From contig CM034592.1 in assembly GCA_020091685.1 (NCBI GenBank), positions 36,362,705 to 36,426,704 on the forward strand: DNA of 64,000 bases. The letters are read 5' to 3'. The stretch comes from Lutjanus erythropterus (taxonomy: Eukaryota; Chordata; Actinopteri; Lutjaniformes; Lutjanidae). The notes under the pieces are model-generated. The model did not search any database. It worked only from the letters and a program-made list of their open reading frames with translations, and was not told the DNA's origin. Each line of letters begins with the position of its first letter. Position 1 is the stretch's first letter. This document shows positions 11,999-25,214 of the stretch, one piece after another. The position numbers were made by a program, and so were the translations under genes.

Positions 11999-12308
11999 AG
12001 GGCTGCAAACAAATGATTATTTTTATTATTGATCAACCTGTCAATCATTTAATCGATTAATCAATTAGTTGCTTGGTCCATAAAATATCAAAAAATGGAG
12101 AAAAATGTTGATCATTGTTTCTTAAAATGAAGGTGACATCCTCAGCCAAAGGTATTCAGTTTACCACCATAGAGGCTGAAAGAAACCAGAAAACATTCAC
12201 CTCTGAGAAGCTGAAGTCAAAGAATTTTGATATTTTTTCTAAAACGATTTTGTGATTAACGTAATAGTTGACAACAAATCAATTCATCAGCTAATTGTTG
12301 CAGCTCTA
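11999..12308. mobile_element. Near-complete hAT-like MITE
   Basis: It begins AGGGCTGCAAACAAATGATT and ends CTAATTGTTGCAGCTCTA, giving imperfect terminal inverted repeats. The interior carries ATCGATTAATCAATTAGTTG, TTGGTCCATAAAATATC and AACATTCACCTCTGAGAAGC, typical of a very abundant percomorph MITE. It has no coding capacity. No 8-bp target duplication is visible. Confidence 0.8.
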
Positions 12309-14150
12309 AACAGAGAGTTGAGGTAGAGCAGGATGGTAGGGGTGCCAGGAGCCAAACCTGAAAAGAAATCACCTCAGTACTGTATTCTCTGTCATCAAAC
12401 TGACCTATTTTCATCTCTTGTTCAGTTTTGCTGCGTCTGAATCAGTGGGATAACCACACCCCCTTCATTTGCATATAACAAATGCATTTTTACAGAAAAG
12501 AAAATGATTCAAATTATTTCAATCTCTTTCCCTTGACATCTGATGTGTTTTGTCACTGTTGGATATAAAGAGAGGGGGGAGCGAGGAGCTTGAATATTTT
12601 AACTCTGGGGCACATTAATTACAGAAACAGCAAAATGTAGTTGACAGTTGTGATTTATTTAGAACCCTGAGATATGTGGTAAATCTTGCTAAGACATGAT
12701 ATTATGCAATAGCTGACTGTGGCCGTTTGATTTCTCTACACTGAGAACCCTGAGGAAACACGGGTGCAATTTATCTCCCGAAATATCAACTTTATGACAA
12801 CCACACCAGAGAGAGACGCTCCGTTTCTGTGCCAGCTACAGAAATTTTAGGACATGCAAACAAGGCTTATTAACACGAGGCCAGAGCTGTGCTTTTTCCA
12901 CACGGCGAATGTAATGTGTTGTTTTGAAGATACCGTAAGTCATTTGGAAGACAAGGCTGAGAACAGTGGGGGGAAAGAAGAAATGGGCCATTCCTAAATT
13001 TTTTGTTTACTTGCACTGGATGCTTTTCTGTGCAGGCTAATGGAGGGCTAAGATCACTGAGCCTGCATGTAGCAGGAGATAAATGGACTGAAATGTGAGA
13101 ACAAGCCCTGATTCTCCTGCCCTGGAAGAGCAGAGGGAGAAATCTCATGCCGCTTAAAAAGGATGAAGATGCTCTGAAAGGAAACCATCAGGGAATCAGA
13201 AGAGCATATTAAAAACTGTTGACTTCCCCTTCACTGACTGACTGATTCTATGACTAACATCTCGCTATAATGATGAAATACACACCCCCATATTCCTCAG
13301 TTCCCATCCTTCGTCTTTACAGAGTCTTATCCTTTATTCACTGAGTCTCCTATACTCTTGTTTAGGCTCTCCTTGTGGGGAAAAATGTGCTACTTGTTAT
13401 TCATCACGGCAACCAGGTTTCCTCCCTTATAAAGCTTTCAATTCCTACCTATCATCACATGCACACCTTGGGGCCTGGATTGAATATGATTCAGAGGGCA
13501 GGCTTGAATCTTGAATCTACAGGTTAAAATATATCCAAACGTGCTGGTCTCTCAAAGCCTCTGGCACTGAAAGCTGCTCTCTCACTCGCCTGCTCGGTGA
13601 GGCTGGTTAATGGTCCAGTGAAAAGATGGCATGAGGTGAACCATCTCCAGCCTCCTGTTGACTCTAAGCGCTGCTTGGTAATGATGCCTAGCATACTTCA
13701 TCTTGTGGGTCAAATACACTTTTTTTTAACCTTGTTTTTCAGAATACAAACCATAACTGCTTAGCGTACCAGAGCCCGGCAGATACTGGATTTTTGGGCC
13801 TGATGCCAATGTCAATCAGGGAGACAAAACTGTTGCTCTCCAGATGGAAATAATCGCAAAATAATCGCAATGTGACTTTTCTTTACCATATTGCACAGCC
13901 ATACCACTGATGGAGAAGACAGAGTAAGCTAAGTAAGCTGAGATCTGAGGCTTAACCGTACAGATAAATGTGGGGTCATTATTTGGCATGTAACAGGTCA
14001 CTGTTGCTCATTTTATCTAAGGTGTTGTAAAGCTTAATAAAGATTTATAAATTTTGTACAACCTAAGTAATAGCCTAATTATAAACCTTTTATAAAAGCT
14101 AAAAAATAAAAACAATCTGCATTACATTCTGTTAAAAGAAAAGCACATCA
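12309..14150. other. No gene seen; unique-looking sequence
   Basis: An octamer motif with flanks (CATTTGCATATAACAAATG, imperfect palindrome) lies at about 12469. Low repeat content makes parts of this block candidates for conserved non-coding sequence, but I cannot test that here. Confidence 0.4.
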
Positions 14151-14154
14151 GACA

Positions 14155-14250
14155 ACATACATGCTGATACCGATACAGACCAATATAGCTGTGATAGGCC
14201 AATACTGAGCTAATAATATCGGCCAGCCAATACATCGGTCGGACTCTAGT
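14155..14250. mobile_element. Fragment of the CGATATATCGG-type MITE family
   Basis: GCTGATACCGATACAGACC, ATATCGGCCAGCCAATACAT and the CGGTCGGACTCTA end match a fish MITE that ends in CCGACCGATATATCGG-like sequence. Related pieces are at 20815-20935 and 35285-35400. Confidence 0.55.
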
Positions 14251-14317
14251 ATGTACAGAGGTGGGAGGACAGACTATATCACAAGCCATCAATGTGTAGT
14301 GTGTCCTAGAAAGTGTG

Positions 14318-14340
14318 TGTGTAGGGGGAGGGGGGGGGGG
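14318..14340. repeat. G-rich tract
   Basis: TAGGGGGAGGGGGGGGGGG follows a short TG run; possible quadruplex-forming sequence. Confidence 0.8.
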
Positions 14341-15002
14341 TCACAGTCGATACAGAAGGCTGCTACCTCTCAGACACATTGATTGATTTACTGTATCTGT
14401 TGAGCTAAACCTGCCTGCCTGTCAGGATTAAAGAATTTGTCTTATCAAACCTGTGCCCCTGAGAGACCTATTTGCAACAGACTCACTTGAAGCCGCAACA
14501 TATGGAAAACTAGGGCATATCAGTGAGAATGAGTGGTTTGGAAGCGTAGGCTGTGTTTGTTAGATTTTTCAAGATAATGGGAACAGGGCGATGTACAGTT
14601 GCACAAACATCAAGAGCCTGAGTGAAAGCTGCATTCGAGTCTCAATCTGACCTCAGATCTACTTCTTGAATCTCAATCCTATCACACCTCTTATCAAATC
14701 ATCTCACATAAACTGCTGGGGGAATGTGAGAAAAATGCATTGCAGAGTAAAGTCTTCAAAGACAAGACCCCTCACCTGCATCACCTCCACAAAACTGTAC
14801 CTACACATTTAATCTCTTGCAGCGAATACAAAATACATAAGACCCAGCGTCTCTACTAAATCCAGAACCAGAAGGCCTCCCTTCTGTGTGCAATTTTGCC
14901 ATTATCTCCACCACATCCAGAGTAAGGAACTTCTTCTAAGCCAATGTATCTGTGAGAAGATACTGAATGGCCTGACGAAATGTGAAAATTCAAGTGTCTC
15001 AC

Positions 15003-15115
15003 CTAGGGCTGGAGGGTATGGCTTAAAATTTAGCCTATATCACGGTATAATTTCAAGCCCCTGACAGTAACAGCATATATCATGGTATATTCGTCTTTCT
15101 TAAAATTTCAATATA
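15003..15115. mobile_element. Left end of an AGGGCTGG-type MITE
   Basis: CTAGGGCTGGAGGGTATGGC, followed by TATATCACGGTATAATTT and ATATCATGGTATATTCG, matches the 5' end of a fish hAT-like MITE (AGGGCTGGGCGATA...). A right-end scrap of the same kind (ATATTGCCCAGCCCTGG) is at about 46058. Confidence 0.55.
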
Positions 15116-17205
15116 GATGCTTCTTAAGGTGTCGGACACTGTTAACTGTATTACTAGGACAGATTTTTAATAGAGTTCAGAGGTATTTAACACTTAATGC
15201 GCAAAACTGGAATTATAAATAGAAAAAAAAAAAAAAAAAACTTTTCTAATATATCAAGTGTTACCACCCCTTTTGACGACTGTTGTCTGACATAATTTGC
15301 AATTTTTTGTTTCATTGTCCTACTTTTTAAAGCCAAACCGTATCCATATAAAAGAAGATGCACTTGCGTTTTTACCAACTCCTCTTCCTCTTGGTTGTGT
15401 GCACTGTAGCAAATCATTACAAACCAAAACTAAAGCTATCTGTATGTGCTATAGAGTAACTGTTAAGGTGAGTTTGCCACATAAAATTATGGCAAAGCTC
15501 CCATGCTATAGCTTTGTTTAAAGTTTTGGTGTAATGTATAATCATGCTGCAGCCTCTTTCCTGCTCTCTCCACCCAGGCTGATCCAAGTCAACAGACAGG
15601 CTGCACTGAAGAGGAAAAGCAAAAGAAAGATTTTAATCTGCTCTGTCCACACCACCACCATAACCAAAAATATAACGTCGAAACTAAAATTATCTAAATA
15701 AAAATCTCCTCCTCCTTTTTTTTAACTGGGGTACTCATATATTACTCAGCGGACCTTTGCCTGGGAAAATGTAAACGGACTCTTCTGGTCTGTGTGTTGT
15801 AAATAAATCTCTTTTTGTTAAAAAAAAATCAAGGAGTCCTCACAAGACAGAAAATATAACCGGGATTAGATGTAGCCTGTTTTTACACTTCTACTTATTA
15901 ACAACACCACAGAACACCGCAAGACTTGTATTACAAACATGTATAAAATATTTACACCATCTCAGCACAGACTAACCATAAAAAATGCAATTGACAGAAA
16001 TTCAATTAGCTGCAAGTAACACTGTACCTAAACAAAATATTAAGAGAAGTGTATTTCAGAACATACACAAACACACACACTCTTAATGTACACAAAAGCT
16101 AAATAAAATGCAATTTGGCAGGCTTTATCACTTCACTGGGAGACACTGCAGGCATATAAGACATTTCAGCCGCCCCTCCATTTCAATAAAGCCACACTGG
16201 AGACGCTCGTCATTGCATTTCCATTCTTTCATTTTTTATTTACTTTATTCATTACCCCAGATGGTTGCTTTGAAGAATTTGTCCATCTTCTTAACTACAA
16301 TATCCGACTGGCTCTACTGTTGTGTGGTAACATACGATGCATGCTTATGTTTTGGTTTAACTGGAATAGGAACTATTTTAGATTTTATATGACTGAATCT
16401 GATAACACGTCACAGATCCCTTGGCAGAGTGCCACAGACCCCACTTTGAGAATTACTGTTTTTATCAATTCATCCGATTTCAAGGAGAATCCGACCTGAT
16501 GGCAGGCATTAAGAGCAACTAGAGCTGGTCTTGTTTGATTATGTAGGTCATGTAGAGGCATTAGCATTAAATTGAGACTGCTTCACAACCAGTTAAAAAG
16601 TCATTGTAGTACATTTAACTAACACTAAAGACTAAAACGGGGAACAAGCAACAAATCTTTAAAAAAAATAGAAGGACCAATGAAAAAACAAGACAGCAGG
16701 ATCTCACCAAATCATCTTTTCTCAAATTAGGCACAAAATAGTTGGAAAATATGTTAGAATGTTTGACAAAAAAAGTATGTTAAAATCAAGCCTTAGTCCA
16801 ACTTTGAGAGCCTTTGCCAATTAATTTTAATACAGTTTGGCTACCTGCTGAGACCATTTCATAGTGCTCCACTGCGAGTGTCCCAGCCCTCCCTTACTTC
16901 TTAAAGCTGACTGAGAGAAATACTTTAATCTGAGATACTGTCACATTGTGCTGGAGGAACAAAACCACAGAACATTCAGTTTCTTGTGCAACTGAGAATG
17001 ATATTTAAATCAGATTTAAATTTATGTTCAAACTGAAAAAGAAAATGTGCATATCATACGTGATACCTTCTAAAAATACAAAAAAAAATACATCATACAA
17101 ATACATCCTTGTTTTGCTTAAAAACAAAACAAGGATGAACATTTCTAAGATGGAACTACCAGACCATCTGTATCCCCTACACACAATCACGGATCACGCA
17201 GTAGT
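15116..17205. other. No gene seen
   Basis: An A-run occurs at about 15223-15240. No splice-supported coding frame was found. The perfect hairpin at 17104-17137 is listed separately. Confidence 0.5.
17104..17137. repeat. Perfect 13-bp hairpin
   Basis: CATCCTTGTTTTG and CAAAACAAGGATG are exact reverse complements separated by eight bases (CTTAAAAA). Confidence 0.9.
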
Positions 17206-17540
17206 AAAAAGGATAGTTTGGATTATTTGAAGTGTGGTTGTATGAGGTACTTATCCACGGTCAGTATATCAGCCTACAATAAATGCCATTCAACATGCCC
17301 TCAGGTAGGAGAAGCAGAGATGAGTACCATCATGGAAACTAGGAAATGCACTGCTGTGTACAGGGTCAGCAGCAAAACACATAAGTGTACACTATATTTA
17401 GAATATTTTCATTATATACTATTTAAGTCAAATATCATAGTCTCTCGCTCAACCAGACTCCTTTGGCAAAAATCATCGTCATTCAATGGTCATTTTACTG
17501 CGCAGAACACAGGATTTGCAGGTCTGAAGCGAGATTAATG
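17206..17540. mobile_element. Left part of a TTAA-type MITE (AAAGGATAGTTTGG family)
   Basis: AAAGGATAGTTTGGATTATT, GTGTGGTTGTATGAGGTACT, GGGTCAGCAGCAAAACAC and CACTATATTTAGAATATTTT match the left half of the element seen complete at 30833-31766. The right end is missing. Confidence 0.65.
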
Positions 17541-18855
17541 GGTTAGCCAGGTGACTCTCTTTTAACCTGGCTAAATCACCATGGTAACTTGGTGCTGTAC
17601 TCATAACCTGATCTGGAGCAGGTCATGTTCAGAGTTTCAGATTAAATATGCTGTAAAAGCATCACTCTTTCACTTATTCTTCTCCTGATGATGTTCTTTA
17701 TGAGTAATATGGCTTCTAAACTCATATTAACATTTCAAATTTTACACAGCAGATCGTCCATTCACTTTTTTCTCATGTCTGTCCTTGCTTGCATATGTTT
17801 GTTGCTGACCTTGCTTGTGTTGTTGTTGTTATTGTACAGTTTGCTTCTTGAACTGTGATTTGCTCAGTTTTCATTACTCTGCTTTTATTGCTGCCCATGT
17901 CTGTTCTCTCCTTAATATCTTCTGTGTTCTGCTTTTACTGTAATTAGCATACCTGTAAAATTGTTGTTGTAACTTGTTTCTTAATTCTTAATTTTTATAT
18001 TGATTTCAGGTTGCCAACTTTACATCTTGCCAAGTACTACAGATGAAAACTAGCCTTCTGGCTAATTCTGGCATGTTTACAAAAATAAATAAATAAATAC
18101 AAAAATAAAAATAAATAAATAAATAAGCAGCTGCAGACGTTTTGTTTTTAAGGTTGAAAATGATTTTTTGCCAAGTCTGTTTTGCACTGCTGATATTGCA
18201 GCTCAGAACACAGATTAGAAAGCTAATTAGTCTAACCTATTTATCACGGAAAATATTCTATCAGTAGCTTTTATTTTACTTTGATTTGGCCAAAAACTTA
18301 AGGGATTTCCACATCTCCTTAATAATGGGATTGTGTGAGACCAACAGCATTATGCTTACATATGCTCCATAAAGTTTAATTCCTTAATGTGCAAATGTCA
18401 CATTAGAAATAAACAGCAGGCATTAAGAGTTCATTAAGCCCATCAGTAATTTTCTGCCAGCATTCCTCTCATCTTATTCGCAGCAACAGTGTGGCTTTTT
18501 CTTAGAATATTTTTTTTTTATATTTCCCATTGCTCTCCATTATAACAACCTGTTCATCTTGAAGTGTGGTGCTCGCATGCAGAAGAAGAGTGAAATGACG
18601 CACCAAACATCCTTTTTTATGTGACCGCGCACAGATCCTGATGGAGAAAGCCTGGGTTAACAAATAAAGCTGATAACCGCCATTTTGATATCTATGATTG
18701 GGGTTTCAAGTTTTGTCGAGCCAGCTCATGCAAAGAAAGCCTGGCTGGGTTGAGCAGCCCTCCGCTTCCTCAGTCTGTTTGTACTGTTGTGTGATTTTGG
18801 TGAATCCAAACTAATCTTTAAAAATACCCAAGTCACACAATAACACAAACTAACT
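17541..18855. other. No gene seen; AAAT repeat and unique block
   Basis: An AAATA-type microsatellite lies at about 18083-18126. From 18130 to 18640 the sequence is low in repeats and may hold conserved non-coding elements; this is untested. Confidence 0.4.
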
Positions 18856-18858
18856 GAT

Positions 18859-19043
18859 GAGGATGACGTCCTCAAATGTCTTGTATTGTCCCCTATTCAA
18901 AAATATTCACTTTAATGTCATAAAAGAGTAATCAAACCAGAAAATATTCACATTTAAGAAGCTGAAATCAGGGAATGTCGATTAACTGATTATCAAAACA
19001 GTTAATTAAATAATCGATGACTCCATTAATCATTGCAGCTCTA
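18859..19043. mobile_element. Right half of a hAT-like MITE
   Basis: GATGACGTCCTCAAATGTCT, CACATTTAAGAAGCTGAAAT and the terminal ATTAATCATTGCAGCTCTA match the family complete at 11999-12308. Confidence 0.7.
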
Positions 19044-19566
19044 CACTACATACTACATTCCAGCACAAACTGTACAGTCTTTAAATTAAATTATGGTCAT
19101 ATTGTACATGTTTCCTTCTTTCTATTTCGATATTCAAGCTTCTTGACTTGCAGCACTACCTTGTCATTGTTATTTATATTTTCTCGTAAAAGTTTAATGC
19201 TATGTACCAACACACTACAGCTAAGTCCTTGTTTGTGACAAACTATTTGGCAATGAAACCCGCCTCTGATCTATGTAGCTAAACTACACACAACTAGTGA
19301 GCATACAGTAGCGCCAAACCACCACACATACTGTATATCCTGCCTCAGGAGCCCCATCAAGACGCATATTGGCTCTGTATGTTTACAGCAACCACTGACA
19401 ACTTCAGCACACTGACTGTAATGCAACACAAATCCAGGCACAAAAGAGGAACCGCATAACTAGCTAATAAATATAGCATCCACCGCAGAAAGAAACACCC
19501 AGTTAATAGACAGCACCATGGCTGCAATCAGTAGATGCAACACACAAGACAGACAACAACACTCAC

Positions 19567-19830
19567 CGTCTATTTGCAGTTGAAGGCTTATGTTCTTCAA
19601 GGCGGAAAAAAGTTGAATAGTCTCATCATTTCCCACTGTGTGGACTTCAGTTCTTTTAAAACAGCGGAGACCGTTGATATTTTGGCGTTAAACGTCGAGG
19701 TTATGTTAACTTTTGTTCTTCTATCCATCGTCGTTTAGCTAGCTAATTAACGTTAGCGTTAGCTGCTACTTAACATTAGACTAGCCGGTAGTTAACGTTA
19801 GCTGCTAGCTAGTTAACGTTAGCTCGCTAA
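19567..19830 (-). other. Promoter/exon-like patch with a 43-codon ORF and splice donor
   Basis: On the minus strand ATG at 19728 opens 43 codons (MDRRTKVNITSTFNAKISTV...) ending in TGA at 19597. A consensus donor GTGAGT follows at 19561-19566. Upstream of the ATG is a cluster of AACGTTAGC units (19745-19830), and CpGs are locally frequent. Orientation matches grm4, so an alternative leader exon is possible. A decayed gene start or an inserted repeat is equally possible; the peptide is not recognised. Confidence 0.25.
19745..19830. repeat. AACGTTAGC-rich cluster
   Basis: TTAACGTTAGC or close variants recur about five times with TAGCTAGC spacers. The motif is nearly its own reverse complement. 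Confidence 0.8.
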
Positions 19831-20172
19831 AACGTTGGTTGTTTCATTTGATAACGTTCCGTTTGATGATTTACTGAAATTATTTGAAGTCAACGTTAGG
19901 ACAGGCTTACTTATCTTTATCTTTTTGCAGTGTCTCGATCTTTTACAGTTTGGAAACAGACAGTATATTTAGTGTTTGATATTTTAATTAAAATACGCCA
20001 AGTACACCTGCTCCTTTGACTTCAAGAGTGACTTAATTGACTGGCAGTAACTAGACGCTTCATTCAGGCGGCGCTGTTTCACCGGAAACAGAAATTTAAT
20101 TGTGAACTGTGAACAATGACCTAAATACTATGTGATACATTATTTGATACACTTGAATAAAAGTAATGATAC

Positions 20173-20236
20173 ATTATATTATTATCATTATTATCATTAT
20201 TATTATTATTATTGTTATTATTATTATTATTATTAT
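20173..20236. repeat. TTA trinucleotide repeat
   Basis: About 60 bases of TTA/ATT units with a few CAT and GTT interruptions. Confidence 0.9.
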
Positions 20237-20369
20237 AAAACTTAGAAAACCTCGCTTCCATGTCATCTTAAAAAAATACTGATCGGAAGCCCCTGCAGCT
20301 TTGTGTAAAATAAAATTACATAACATAAAGTAGTCACTTTTGAAGTACAGAAGCAGATGAGTACCATAT

Positions 20370-20476
20370 GCCAGAACAATATGAAAGTAGTTGGTAAATT
20401 TCAGACAAAAAAATAATGATTTACTATTAAGTCGCTGGTCAATTCGAACATTTATCTGTCAGTGGCTGGTAGATGT
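20370..20476. repeat. Segment Y repeat, third copy
   Basis: ATGAAAGTAGTTGGTAAATT, TGATTTACTATTAAGTCGCT and GTCAGTGGCTGGTAGATG match segment Y at 8030-8195 and 11838-11978, here without the MITE. Confidence 0.65.
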
Positions 20477-20814
20477 TTCCTTTTTTAAAATTTAATTTCA
20501 TACACTTTTGGAAGGTCCGTTTAATTGCAGCCAGGATTTTCTTTTATAAACCAGTCCTTTGTCTTTGTCATGCATTCAAACGGTACTCCAAATTAATGCT
20601 AATTAGTCCAGCCAATACTACATTTTTGAGGCTGAGACTGATATTTGGGAGTAAAACATTCCTGTATCAGTCAATATTATTTATATACATGGTGATGAAA
20701 GAGTTTGAGGCAGCCACCAGTGTTTTCAGACTAGACTGATGGAAGGTCACCCAATCAGAGCCTCTATTAAAACCTATACAAATATGAAATAAGAAAAAAG
20801 GATCAAGTATACAT

Positions 20815-20935
20815 AAAATGTTGCCCATATCGTTGTTTCATATCGACATATATTGGACAACATTTATGCTGCTACTGATATAGACCAATACAGCTGTGAC
20901 AGGCCAATATATATCTTGTTAGAGTCAGTTAATCA
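20815..20935. mobile_element. CGATATATCGG-type MITE fragment
   Basis: ATATCGACATATATTGGACA and ATAGACCAATACAGCTGTGA resemble the piece at 14155-14250. Confidence 0.5.
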
Positions 20936-20989
20936 GCTAATCAACTGGTGTGTCAACTGAAAATTAATCAGAAACTATTTTGTTTTAAT

Positions 20990-23600
20990 AGCCATAACAA
21001 CTTTACAAGCTATTAAATGAGCTTGTGTGTTTCTGCCCCCTAGTGACCAAAATCAATAACTGTAGCCACAAGCAAGAGTAAAATTAACTTAAAGTTTTTG
21101 TATGATGAAATCTCTGACCTTTTGTTTTGTTTTGTTTTGTTGTTTATGTTTGCCTTAATTTCACACATACCAATGTACAATAAAGCAGGTAATAAGAATT
21201 TTCACAAACAAAAACATATTAGATTAAAAAATATAACTATATATAACACTTAGAAACATTCAGCACACAGCTATTTCATTATTAGCCTGATATCAGACTG
21301 AATTGGCAACTCGTTACACTTAATTTCCACAATTAGAGAATCAATCAGCTGAGTGGGGTTGGCAGATTCAAAGGTCTGAACCCAGGTTACTATTTCATAA
21401 TTGACCTTCAACATTCTCCGGTAAAGGTTTCCACACTATTTCAACTTCCCCTGCCCTTCCTCTATCTCACTGTTTCCAGTACAATACAAGATCAATGCCA
21501 TTTCATTCACCCATACATGTTTTAAAGGTTTATGCATTTTTCTCCAAGATAGAGCTATCATCCTCCTGGCCTGCAGGACTCCAAAGTAAATTAAATTGAT
21601 CTTTTTTTGACTGCCCTTTTGTTTACAGGTGTTTTCATGTATTGGGCCTGTAGCTATGCACCACAAAATTATACCTGAACCAAATCAAAAGGAGCCTTCT
21701 TTTGGTGCAAACACACAGGAATTCTGTGACTGCTAATGTCCTGTCTATGCAAGCAAATTATCTTATGAAAAAAATACACACAGTTCTGAAAGTGGTAGAA
21801 AACCTCTACCAGTAATTATCAACTTTATTATAACAGTCCGTGAACCCACCAGAGAAGTTCAGAAAAAATTCTAAAAATGTTAAAATTCAAAGGACAGAAA
21901 AGAAATTCAAACGGTGATGTTTATTTCTACACGCTCAGCCAAGAATTCATCACTAGAATGCAACTGAAGCAAAAAGGCACCAACATCCCCATCACACCAT
22001 CTATTGACCAGTGTGTCGTCCCTGTGCAGCGCTGTTTTCTGTATTGATGTGAAAATGTATATGTTTTCTGTGACAGACCCTGTTCCTGCAGCAGCAGATG
22101 TTGGATCTATAGGCTGTTCCACAGAGAAACTTTATCATGCATGTGGGGAATCTTTTCTATGCATAATTGATTATATTATACTGCCAGCTCATGAGTATGA
22201 ACACCTGTTCCCTAACCTATAAACGTATTTAAGACAGCTTCAGGGTGAATTCTTGACTCTAGTAAGAATGTTTTTTGTTTTTGTCTTTTGCACTGAGAAA
22301 GTGAGTGTGGATTTTCAAGAACAAAGCTCTTATTATCCCTCAAACTCTTGTGTGAAAGCAAAGACAAACAGACTCAGAAGTGCAGATGAGCGGTTTACAG
22401 CCCACAGGGCCTGTGAGACCTGCAGCAGATGTTGGCAGTGTGGGGTCGTCTTCCAAAGCTGCAGGTGGGCCTGGGCACTCGCTATGTAATGCATGGTCAG
22501 CGTGTAGGCTGGAAAGCTTTCTGTTCATCAGCTTCAACTCTCCATGCGTGCAGTTTAATGGCTTCTAAGTCAGAGCTGATGTCTCTGTTACAGTGACACA
22601 CTCGCGGGAATCTTTGACAGTGCTTGTCAATGAAGACTCAGAAATTATCTGCTGAAATGTGACAGCAACTCAACCAGATCCCAGGTTCAAGCTTAGTAAA
22701 ATGGATTGTGAGAGTTTGTTGGCAAGTCCTGCAAGCTGCAGTGTGAAAAAAAAACAGGCCCACACAGACTTTTTTTTTGCAGACCATTAGCCACTGACAT
22801 TACTGGTTCTGTGAACAGGTGATTGGATAAGAGGATGGTTTTGCTTGAATAGGGATTAGCTGATTGCTCTGTACAATAACACCAATTTTACAGGTTATTT
22901 ACTTGTCACACTACTCTGCAACCTTGTCTCCTACAAATTACGCTTGTATATTACTAAATCATTTTCATAATTCCTGCCTTGATTATGTTCTCAGACAATG
23001 TTCATTTGAGACCATGAAATTTATTAAAAGCACTGGATTCACAAGAAGCTGGTTGGGCTGGTACAGAACTTTAAAACTACAGTCTGAGGTTTGTGTCCAG
23101 ACTCCTGGTTAAGGTCAGGGAAAGTATAAATAAATAGATATCAGTAAAAGAGATCTCATGTCTCAAGTCATTGCAGACTTTTGAATAATGCTGTAAACAC
23201 TACGACTAGACAGTATATTGGAAGACTGGCTATTTTGGCAGAAAACAAACGAAATACATTGTCAGTGAACATTTCACTGATACCTTCAGTATCAACATTT
23301 TAACACTTCAAAACATTAATAGAAAATGTATTTTGGTCAGCATCATGTTTCCTTTTAAAAATATTGTCTCCTCAAATTGGTTTTATATACATAATTTCTG
23401 GGAGCACAGGTCTGTGGAGATGGGCCTAATAAACTGCAGTTTGTTTCAGACATGAAGGCCTGGTGAATTGTCTGTGGCACTCTGTTTTTAGCAATTGAAA
23501 AATTGCATTTAAAATAAATAAATGTAATTGCAGTATCTACTTATACATATGGCCATGTTCATACCATACTCCAACTGAAGACAGTTGTCATAGCAGGAGT
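20990..23600. other. No gene seen
   Basis: TTTTG repeats at about 21120-21140. Two short similar coding-like stretches at about 22076 and 22406 are described under findings. No other structure recognised. Confidence 0.5.
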
Positions 23601-23604
23601 CACA

Positions 23605-24570
23605 GGGCTCGATAGTGACTGATTACATGTAATTGGGATAATAATGTAATCAGATTACAAGAACATGTCACTATAATCAACACAGATTACGTTTGAAAAA
23701 ATGTGTGATTCGATTAAGGATTACTTGATTACATTTTTGATTATGTCTAAAACATGTCCACTGTTAAACTGTCCTCCACTTGTTAGTGGACCTGGTGGAA
23801 GAAAAAAGAACCATATTCAAAAATGCATTTTATGTGCATTGAAAATGTTTTGAGATGTTTAAAGAGAAAAAAATAATAACATTTGTGGAACTCAAGTTTT
23901 TATGGTAGTGTCCATTATATTATTATATATGATTATATATTATAACATGGCTCTTCAACCTTGAAGGGGTCCTCAGAGTTACTGCAGGGGGCCACCAAAT
24001 TATTGTCTTGTGTTTTCTTTCTGTTTTTTTTTTTTTCAAAAATCGAAATTAAAAAGAAAATACACATTAACATGAATCCAACACATTACTGACAAAGACA
24101 ATTCAGCCTATTCATTAAACCAAACCAAAACAAACAAACAAAAAAATCTGTTTAATTTACACAACTTTGACTTAAGTCTACACATGAATCCCTGTGTAAT
24201 CATGTTGGCTAACTAACCTACAGAAATATTGTGTGATACCTTTTCATAACTGCAAGTTGGTTAGTATTATTTGAACATAATAGCCAATCAGCTATATCTT
24301 ATCTTATCTTATCTTATCTTATCTTATCTTATCTTATCTTATCTTATCTTATCTTATCATTAACCATGCTACAATTTAGCAGCTAGGAGAGAAGACCTGA
24401 AAATATTCAATGCAATTCATTAGCTCATGGCCTGAAAAACATTTAAAGATTCAATTATTTTGTAATCTAATGAATTATGTTACTAATTACAAAAATTGCT
24501 GTATAATTTATATTCTGTAACTGACTACATTTCAAAGGAATCTTAGCAAACCCTGCACACCACAATTTTA
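23605..24570. mobile_element. GATTACATGTAATC-type repeat element with embedded microsatellite
   Basis: The left end has CTGATTACATGTAATTGG and GTAATCAGATTACAAG. The right end has TTTTGTAATCTAATGAATTA, TACTAATTACAAAAATTGCT and TAACTGACTACATTTCAAAG. These match a fish repeat whose ends read ATTACATGTAATC-like. Related copies lie at 44005-44350 and 55030-55230, and a scrap at about 35650. No protein is encoded. Confidence 0.6.
24296..24358. repeat. ATCTT pentanucleotide microsatellite
   Basis: About twelve uninterrupted ATCTT units. Confidence 0.97.
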
Positions 24571-25214
24571 ATGCAGCCTGTCTCCATTGCTCCAAATTGG
24601 TCAACAAAACACATCTCACAGTGTGATCTAGGACTACCGTTTCTCTTCGGACTGTCAATTTCTTCTGTGACGGCCCAAAATTAGGAGCCCTGAGTTAGAT
24701 TCTCTTCCAAAGTGTAACCAGTTGTCAGACCTCAACCGTAGATCGAGTTGGTAGAGACTATCCTAACAAACAAACGGGACAATAAGAGGCTGACTTAACC
24801 AATTCCACTGCATCTTTTGGAAGAAGAAAAACCGCATATGAGAGATTCCCAACATATCAGCCTACAAGTGAGAATAATGCACTGTTGTCTGAACTCCACA
24901 GCCGATCGCAGGTCTTTACAAGTGTGTAATTGCTATGTGACACTTTGGGAGACAGCACAACAATGTAATCTCAAATGAGATTATCTGAATGAAAAAGAAA
25001 AGGGACATTGTTAGAGGAGAAAGATGTCTCTTCCAGAAAAATAATACTGCCTCTCTGTCTGCATTCATGTCACAATTCAAACATCAGTTTACACTGCCAT
25101 GCCTTCACAAGTTGCCCTGAATACTGTAACAAGTCTTCAGGGGCAGAAGAGAAGGATGTCACTGACAATTTTGCAGAGTGCAAAGCGCGACTGCTAATGA
25201 GGGCTTTTTCCCCC

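Noticed and set aside
24730-24770. tRNA A-box-like GAGTTGGTAGAGACTAT
   Set aside because: No downstream B box or paired stems at the right distance.
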